This document shows positions 55,226 through 61,571 of a stretch of DNA of 64,000 nucleotides, piece after piece. The translations under genes and the position numbers were made by a program. Every line of letters begins with the position of its first letter. The stretch's first letter is position 1. The stretch is from NCBI GenBank assembly GCA_024643545.1, contig JAHEMR010000001.1, forward strand, positions 56,593 through 120,592. The letters are read 5' to 3'. The notes beneath the pieces were generated by a model. It made no database searches. It had not been told where the DNA came from and saw nothing but the letters and a program-made list of their open reading frames with translations. The DNA is from Crocinitomicaceae bacterium. Its GTDB lineage: Bacteria; Bacteroidota; Bacteroidia; Flavobacteriales_D; Crocinitomicaceae.

Positions 55226-55255
55226 CAAATATACATCCTTTTTATTGAACTACAA
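55226..55255 (-). promoter_or_regulatory. rimP: Promoter of rimP-nusA-infB (TTG-N19-TATATTTG)
   Basis: On the minus strand TTG (55255-55253), exactly 19 bases, then TATATTTG (55233-55226): a perfect match to the Bacteroidetes sigma-factor consensus. The transcript should start near 55222, leaving a leader of about 58 bases that contains the hairpin at 55178-55199. The start region of the DUF3109 gene lies on the other side. Confidence 0.75.
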
Positions 55256-55276
55256 AATGAAATGACGTTATATTTG
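55245..55276 (+). promoter_or_regulatory. Promoter of the DUF3109 gene (TTG-N21-TATATTTG), overlapping the rimP promoter
   Basis: On the plus strand TTG (55245-55247) and TATATTTG (55269-55276) are 21 bases apart. The -7 box ends four bases before the ATG at 55281, so transcription would start at or beside the start codon. The TTG lies within the minus-strand promoter, so two polymerases could not bind both at once. Confidence 0.55.
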
Positions 55277-55280
55277 TCCT

Positions 55281-55853
55281 ATGCTAATTGAAATAGAAGA
55301 TAAAATCATTTCCACTGAAGTATTCGAACGGAAATTTGTATGTGATTTAAACGCTTGTAAAGGTGCTTGTTGTGTAGAAGGTGACGGCGGTGCGCCATTA
55401 ACCATGGAAGAAGTTGCGATCATTGAAGAAAACTATGACAAAATTTCTGCTCACATGCGTCCGGAAGGAATTGCCAATGTAGCTGAAAAAGGTATCTACT
55501 ACACAGATGAAGAAAATCATCCTGCTACGACCTTAGTTAATGGACAAGAATGTTCTTTTGTTTATTTTGACGAATCAGGAATCACAAAATGCGCCATCGA
55601 AAAAGCGTATTTACAGAATGAAATCGATTTTAAAAAACCTATTTCTTGTCATTTGTATCCTATTCGAACAAAAAAATTCAATAACATCATCGGATTGAAC
55701 TATGAAGAATGGCACATTTGCAAACCTGCTTGTGCTTGTGGTGAAAAATTGGATGTGCCTGTTTTTAAATTCTTAAAGGAACCTTTGATTCGTGCTTTCG
55801 GAAGTTCATTTTACGAGGAACTTGATAGTGTGTACAAGCAAGTGTATCCTTAA
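55281..55853 (+). CDS. DUF3109 family cysteine-rich protein
   Basis: A 190-residue cytoplasmic protein with many cysteines: Cys21, Cys26, Cys30 and Cys31 (CDLNACKGACC), QECSF, TKCAIE, ISCHLYP and CKPACACG. The pattern matches DUF3109, related to YkgJ-type proteins thought to bind a metal or Fe-S cluster. No biochemical function is known to me. It is a single gene diverging from rimP. Its promoter box lies directly against the ATG, suggesting a leaderless message. Confidence 0.88.
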   Translation: MLIEIEDKIISTEVFERKFVCDLNACKGACCVEGDGGAPLTMEEVAIIEENYDKISAHMRPEGIANVAEKGIYYTDEENHPATTLVNGQECSFVYFDESGITKCAIEKAYLQNEIDFKKPISCHLYPIRTKKFNNIIGLNYEEWHICKPACACGEKLDVPVFKFLKEPLIRAFGSSFYEELDSVYKQVYP

Positions 55854-55914
55854 TTCATTCGGACCGGTTTAGTTTCTGGAATGGCTATTAGATTAGTCCA
55901 AGCGAAAGCTATAT

Positions 55915-58900
55915 TTACTTTCTAATTAAAGCTTTGATTTCTACGCGACGGTTTTTGTATCGTCCTTCAGGTGTTTGATTCGTAGCAACTGGCTTTGATT
56001 CACCGAAGAAATCATATGTTAAACGATCGGCTTCAACCCCACAACTGACTAAGAATTTCTTTGCTGATATCGATCGCTGTTCCGACAAGTGAATATTATA
56101 AATATCTTCCCCGACGTTGTCTGTGTGTCCACTAAGGTGAATATTCCAATTTTTATTGGCCTTGATTAACATTGACAATCCACGTAAATAGGTTTTATAC
56201 TCCGGTGTTATCTCATAGGAGTCAAAATTAAATTGGATGTTTTCAATTTGTGATTGATCTATGATTGAATTGATTACATCTAATTGTAAAGGCTGGGTTT
56301 CTGTTGAAGTATTATTATTAGTGGCTGACAATGTGTTTTTACTTACACTCACACTTATAGTCGCTTGATTCGAAACCGCAGCATTATTATCCATGATTGT
56401 ATAACGAATAGTAGCCGCTCCACTGAAGCCTTTCGCAGGATTAAAGGATACTTGTCCATCTAGAACTGTCCAAACTCCTTGTGCATCTGAAATTTCAGTT
56501 TGTAAGCCTGTTTTATTTGGGTCAAGGTCAATGCTGTTAATATCTATTGTTCCATCGATATCATTGTCGTTGTTATTTACAGCAAATATGACAGCAGTAG
56601 ATTCGCTCGTACTTGCAGCATCGTCATTTGCAATTGGCGCGTCGTTTACTGATTGAACATTTATGCTAAGTGTTGCGACATTTGAACATAGACCATTGAC
56701 ATCGCTAATGGTGTATGGAATAACTGTGGTTCCATTAAAATTAGTTGCTGGAGTAAATGATACAACTGCATTATTTACATTCCATGAACCTTGTGTATTT
56801 GAGAATGTGGATTGAAAACCTGGTTTTGTTGGATCCAAATCAACGCTTTTTAGGTTTAATTTGCCATCCGTTGCGACATCATTATTAGAAACGTTGAGTG
56901 AAATTGGTGTATCTTCTAAGGTGTTTGCCACATCATTTGTTGCTTGTATATTGCTTGCAACTGGTATATTTTGTGGTTTCGTCACTTCGATTGATAATGT
57001 CGCTGGATTAGAAGTTGCTCCATTATTATCCTTCACAGTGTAGGTGATGGTTGCCATCCCAATAATATCCGATGCAGGTTGGAATGTTACTTGTCCGCCT
57101 TCAACTTGCCATTTTCCTTTCGCATTATTGATCTCAGTTTGAATTCCTGCTGAATTAAGATCTAAGTCTACACTTGAGTTATCCAACGTTCCATCTAAAT
57201 CGCGGTCGTTATTTGTAACGCTGTGTGTAATTGGAGTTGATTGAATTGTTGTTGCAACATCATTGACAGCAATCGGTGCATCATTCACCGAAGAAACATT
57301 GATGCGGATACTCGCACTATTGGAACAAATTCCGCTTTGATCATTAACTGTATAATTCAAATTTGCATTTCCAGTAAAGTCTTGAGCGGGATTAAAGGTA
57401 ACTACTCCGCCTTTAACTGTCCAGGTTCCTTGTGTTGTTGAAATTGTGGTTTGAATGCCTTGAGCGGTTGGATCAAGGTCTACTCCATCAAGATTTAGTT
57501 TGCCCGTTGTTGCAAGGTCATTTTCTAAAATATTCATGGCGATTGGCGTGTCCTCAGGAGTGTTAAATACATCATTATTAGCAACTGGAATTCCAGATTG
57601 CGATGAAACATTCACACTTAAACTTGCAATGTTCGATGTATTTCCAAGGTCATCCGTTACGGTATAGTTCAATTGTGCGTTTCCACTGAAATTAGCTATT
57701 GGAACAAATTGTACATTTCCATCAATTACCGACCACTTTCCTTGTTGTGTAGTTAGGGTTGATTGAATCCCAGGCGTATTCGAATCCAAATCTATGCTAG
57801 AAGGTATTAAATTACCGTTGATAGAATTGTCATTCGCAAGAACATCAACGGTTATAGGTGTGTTTTTCGGAGTTGAAGCAACATCATTATTGGCAAGTGG
57901 GTTGTCATTTCCTGAAGACACTTCCACACGTAACGTTGCTACATTCGACGTATTTCCATCCGAATCATTGACCGTATAATTAATATTTCCTGTGCCGCTA
58001 AAATCATTTACAGGACTAAAGGTAACATTGCCGTCTTTTACTATCCAAATCCCTTGATCAGTCGTAATTGTTGATTGAATTCCTGATTTATCCTGATTTA
58101 AATCGATGCTTTCATTTTCTAATTTTCCAGTCGATGCACAATCATTAGAGAGAACATCTATTTTAACAGGCTTGTTTTTTGCTGTGAATGCATCATCATT
58201 GTTAGCAATTGGTTTTTCTATCTGCGGAATGACGTTTATGCTCACCTTTGCAACATTTGAGCACTTACCATTGTCATCTGTAATGGTGTAACTTAATTGA
58301 GCTTTTCCAATGAAGTTAGACATTGGAGTAAAGGTAACTTCTCCCGAATTTACAGTCCATGTACCTTCTGGTGTCGACAATGTTGATTGAATTCCAGGTT
58401 TACTTGGGTCTAGATCAATTGTTGGTTCTCCTCCTGAGTTTGAATATTTATCGTTGGATAGAATATTTATTTTTAATGGCTTGTTTTCAAAAGTAGTCGC
58501 TGCATCATTATTGGCTAAAGCTACTTCTCCCGTATTTAAAACGTTCACACTGATACTTGCTGTGTTCGATGTCTTTCCTTTATTATCGTTTACCGTATAA
58601 TTAATGCTTGCATTACCGTTAAAACTATCTGTTGGTATAAAATTCACCTGTCCTTCTTTTGAAGTCCAGTTTCCTTCTTTCGTTTTTAAATTAGGTTGAA
58701 TACCTGATGAATTCATGTCAAGGTCCAATGTTGATTTGTTTAATCCATTTGGGGCCGTGTCATTTTGAAGGACATCAATTGTAATTGGGGTTTCCTCATT
58801 TGTAGAAGCCACATCGTTGGTTGCAATCGGATTGTCGTTAACTGTGGAAACATTGATATTTAAACTTGCTGGATTGGATGTCTTACCGTTATTGTCATTT

Positions 58901-60603
58901 ACGGTATAATTGATACTTGCTATTCCAGCGAAGGAATTTATCGGAGTGAACTCAACTTTTCCTTCATTCACACTCCATGATCCTTGTGGATTCGTCACGT
59001 TAGGCTGAATTCCTGATAAATTTTGATCCAAATCAATGCTTAATTTATCTAAACTTCCACTTGGCACAATATCATTTGACAATACATTTACTGTAATCGG
59101 TGTGTCTTTTGGTGTTGAAGCGACATCATTATTTGCAATTGGATTTGCAATGTTTGGTGTCACATTTACACGAATGGAGGCGCTATTGGAAACTTTTCCA
59201 TTATTGTCACTTACCGTGTAATTGATCGTTGCGTTTCCTGTAAAAGTTGGAAGTGCAACGAAGGTCACAATTCCATCTTTCGCAGACCAAGTACCTTGTT
59301 CGGTAGTCATGGTCGATTGAATTCCAGGTTTTGTTGGGTCTAGGTCGATACTTGCCGCGTTAAATCCTCCGTTAGCTGCAAGGTCATTTTCCAAAACATT
59401 AATAGAAATTGGCGTATTTTGAAAGGTCGTAACATCGTCATTATTTGCTGTAACACTTTGTGCTTTTTCGATGTCAATTTGTTGGTTTACCAAGCTAATG
59501 ATTGCTTTTAACTCTGTAATTCTCGTATTGATTTCTTCTAACGATTTATCTGAAAATGATTCTGGGAAGTCATTTTTGTATTGTTCCAAAGCTAAATCTA
59601 AGAATGCAAAAAGATCCGATGACACACCTGATTTAGCTGCTAGATCACGCAGTGAATCTACTTGTTCCTTTACAGCAACTAATTGTTCTATAGGTGTAGT
59701 ATTTACTGCTAAAATCTGTTGAACCGTATCTATCGGTGTGATTGATTCTCTTTCTGTACGAATCATGAATTTAACGATGTCATCTTCCTTTCCTTTTGAG
59801 AATCGGCTTGTTGCAAAGTACCCAGAAGAATCTGTTTCGAACATGATGGTTAGATCGTCATAAATCGTATTGAAATCCACACCCATTGAAACGACCTTGT
59901 CGTCTTTCAATTTGAACAAGTCATATCCACCCATGGATCCGTGTCCATTTGATGTAAAATAAAGCACACCATGATAAAAGTATGGCGCCATGTCATTTTT
60001 AGAGGATGTTGCGGCGTTGATTTTTTTCGGTTCGCTAAATTTCTTTCCATCAAAAGTACACACGTACAAATCCTGGTTTTCTTCTGTATTACCTTTGTCA
60101 GATGCGAAATATAAATTTCCTGTTTTTGCATCGTAATAAGGATGACTCACATTATAACTCAAAGAGTTAAATGGAAACGCAATGGCATTTTCCCATTTCC
60201 CCTTTTTCTTATAAGCATAGAAAACGCCTAACTTGACATTGGATTCTAAACCGTGGTTATTGGTGAAAAACAATATGGTACTATCACCAGTTAATGGTCC
60301 ATCATAAAAATTAGAACTCATGGAAGTCCCTTCTCCGAATTCCCATGTATGAAAGCGAGCATGATCTATTTTACAGCCATTTATCAGGTATAAATCAGAA
60401 AACGGTTTGTTTGTGTAAGGATCCATCATTGGGAGTCCTTCATCAAAGGATGCCGACAAACAATAGAATGAACCATTTACCATTCTTGGTCCATATTCAT
60501 CCCACCCCGTATTGAAGCATGTTCTTTCAATACTTACTTTTTGTCCAAACAAGTTGGTTGAAACGAATAATAGAATAAGAATTAGCGAAAGTTCTTTCCT
60601 CAC
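55915..60603 (-). CDS. Large envelope protein: propeller, ten cadherin-like repeats, OmpA domain
   Basis: A 1562-residue exported protein. In order: signal peptide (1-20), a PD40/WD40-like beta-propeller part (about 25-280, with NLYFASDKG and LYFTSNGHGSMGGYDLF), a coiled-coil linker (about 300-382), ten tandem repeats of about 104 residues (about 385-1422), and an OmpA domain (about 1448-1562). Repeats share ANNDVAST-like starts, DVLxND, SIDLD...GIQ, and INYTVNDNNGK. The OmpA part ends GRYKNRRVEI, the peptidoglycan-binding signature. This arrangement would anchor the protein at the cell wall and extend outward. It is the third gene of the right-end run, 16 bases after a PorP/SprF gene. Confidence 0.88.
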   Translation of the reverse strand: MRKELSLILILLFVSTNLFGQKVSIERTCFNTGWDEYGPRMVNGSFYCLSASFDEGLPMMDPYTNKPFSDLYLINGCKIDHARFHTWEFGEGTSMSSNFYDGPLTGDSTILFFTNNHGLESNVKLGVFYAYKKKGKWENAIAFPFNSLSYNVSHPYYDAKTGNLYFASDKGNTEENQDLYVCTFDGKKFSEPKKINAATSSKNDMAPYFYHGVLYFTSNGHGSMGGYDLFKLKDDKVVSMGVDFNTIYDDLTIMFETDSSGYFATSRFSKGKEDDIVKFMIRTERESITPIDTVQQILAVNTTPIEQLVAVKEQVDSLRDLAAKSGVSSDLFAFLDLALEQYKNDFPESFSDKSLEEINTRITELKAIISLVNQQIDIEKAQSVTANNDDVTTFQNTPISINVLENDLAANGGFNAASIDLDPTKPGIQSTMTTEQGTWSAKDGIVTFVALPTFTGNATINYTVSDNNGKVSNSASIRVNVTPNIANPIANNDVASTPKDTPITVNVLSNDIVPSGSLDKLSIDLDQNLSGIQPNVTNPQGSWSVNEGKVEFTPINSFAGIASINYTVNDNNGKTSNPASLNINVSTVNDNPIATNDVASTNEETPITIDVLQNDTAPNGLNKSTLDLDMNSSGIQPNLKTKEGNWTSKEGQVNFIPTDSFNGNASINYTVNDNKGKTSNTASISVNVLNTGEVALANNDAATTFENKPLKINILSNDKYSNSGGEPTIDLDPSKPGIQSTLSTPEGTWTVNSGEVTFTPMSNFIGKAQLSYTITDDNGKCSNVAKVSINVIPQIEKPIANNDDAFTAKNKPVKIDVLSNDCASTGKLENESIDLNQDKSGIQSTITTDQGIWIVKDGNVTFSPVNDFSGTGNINYTVNDSDGNTSNVATLRVEVSSGNDNPLANNDVASTPKNTPITVDVLANDNSINGNLIPSSIDLDSNTPGIQSTLTTQQGKWSVIDGNVQFVPIANFSGNAQLNYTVTDDLGNTSNIASLSVNVSSQSGIPVANNDVFNTPEDTPIAMNILENDLATTGKLNLDGVDLDPTAQGIQTTISTTQGTWTVKGGVVTFNPAQDFTGNANLNYTVNDQSGICSNSASIRINVSSVNDAPIAVNDVATTIQSTPITHSVTNNDRDLDGTLDNSSVDLDLNSAGIQTEINNAKGKWQVEGGQVTFQPASDIIGMATITYTVKDNNGATSNPATLSIEVTKPQNIPVASNIQATNDVANTLEDTPISLNVSNNDVATDGKLNLKSVDLDPTKPGFQSTFSNTQGSWNVNNAVVSFTPATNFNGTTVIPYTISDVNGLCSNVATLSINVQSVNDAPIANDDAASTSESTAVIFAVNNNDNDIDGTIDINSIDLDPNKTGLQTEISDAQGVWTVLDGQVSFNPAKGFSGAATIRYTIMDNNAAVSNQATISVSVSKNTLSATNNNTSTETQPLQLDVINSIIDQSQIENIQFNFDSYEITPEYKTYLRGLSMLIKANKNWNIHLSGHTDNVGEDIYNIHLSEQRSISAKKFLVSCGVEADRLTYDFFGESKPVATNQTPEGRYKNRRVEIKALIRK
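56338..59451 (-). repeat. Ten tandem cadherin-like/Ig-like repeats (about 312 bases each)
   Basis: Coding repeats in the OmpA protein gene. Each unit is about 104 codons with conserved AxNDVAST, xVLxND, IDLD, GIQ, GxWxV, FxP, GxAxINYTV and VSNxA positions. Limits are estimated from the protein alignment. Units differ enough to be an old duplication. Confidence 0.8.
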
Positions 60604-60619
60604 GATATTAGGGAATTTA

Positions 60620-61549
60620 TTAGATGAAATATCTTGGATTGACAGAACGATCTGATTTATTAATGATTCGGTATCTCAACGCTAATTCATGTGACTGTAT
60701 CGTAACTTGATTTAACTTATTGATTGGATAACTATATGAGTACGCCAAATATAAATGGTCACGCATTTGAAGTCCTACAATCGCACCTACAGAAGATTTT
60801 ACTTGACATGAAATACCAAAATCGAAATTCTTATTAAACGTTAAAATCGTATTTACATCTAAATTAAACGGTGTTCCTTTTATGCTTCTAAATACGGCAT
60901 TTGGACGAATATCAACGGTCTCACTTAGCGCAAATGTACCTCCTGCGTAAATTACTTGACCAAAACGTGTATCAACGAAATGTGTCATATTGCGGTTAAG
61001 GAAATTTGTTTTAGCTACATTCGGCATGGAGTAACCTGCATAGAATTTTTTAGAGTAAATCAATCCACCAAATCCGGCATTGAAATTAATTCCGGTTCTC
61101 AAAATTCCTTTCATGTATGGGTCATTTGGATCAATCGTAACTAATTCACCCAAATTTACGGTCATGTTAGACACGCCCATTTTAAGACCAACTCCAAATT
61201 TCCATTCTTCGTTTAATTTTAAATGGTAAGCCAAGTTCACTTCGCCTTTTGTCAAGTTCACCGGTCCGTATTGGTCACCTAAGATTGTTGCTCCGATTCC
61301 AAAATTCTTTAGGACATTGAAATTAGCAGAGGTTAAATAGGTTTTTGGCGCACCTGGCATTGATACCCACTGATTTGATGCAAAACAGATGATTTCTGAA
61401 TATGCATTCGCCCCTGCTTGCGCAGGATTCAATTGCATGATATTCAATTGGTTTTGTCTAAAATTGGGGTCACCCTGAGCATTAATTATTCCATTAATGC
61501 TCAGAAGTGTGATAAACCCAAGTGACTTAATATTGATGATCTTTTTCAT
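60620..61549 (-). CDS. PorP/SprF family outer-membrane protein
   Basis: A 309-residue exported protein (signal peptide 1-24) of the PorP/SprF family. The mature start DPNFRQNQLNIMQLNPAQAGA has the conserved NPAxAG motif, and the rest alternates beta strands, with the end HELALRYRIINK. It lies between the type B adhesin gene (22 bases upstream in reading direction) and the OmpA repeat gene (16 bases downstream). It is probably the dedicated partner for delivery or anchoring of the adhesin. Confidence 0.92.
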   Translation of the reverse strand: MKKIINIKSLGFITLLSINGIINAQGDPNFRQNQLNIMQLNPAQAGANAYSEIICFASNQWVSMPGAPKTYLTSANFNVLKNFGIGATILGDQYGPVNLTKGEVNLAYHLKLNEEWKFGVGLKMGVSNMTVNLGELVTIDPNDPYMKGILRTGINFNAGFGGLIYSKKFYAGYSMPNVAKTNFLNRNMTHFVDTRFGQVIYAGGTFALSETVDIRPNAVFRSIKGTPFNLDVNTILTFNKNFDFGISCQVKSSVGAIVGLQMRDHLYLAYSYSYPINKLNQVTIQSHELALRYRIINKSDRSVNPRYFI

Positions 61550-61571
61550 TTTGATCGAATCTAATTAGTAA

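Noticed and set aside
55165..55236. N-terminal extension of rimP
   Set aside because: The added residues would be encoded by the leader hairpin and overlap the promoter, and do not fit the RimP family.
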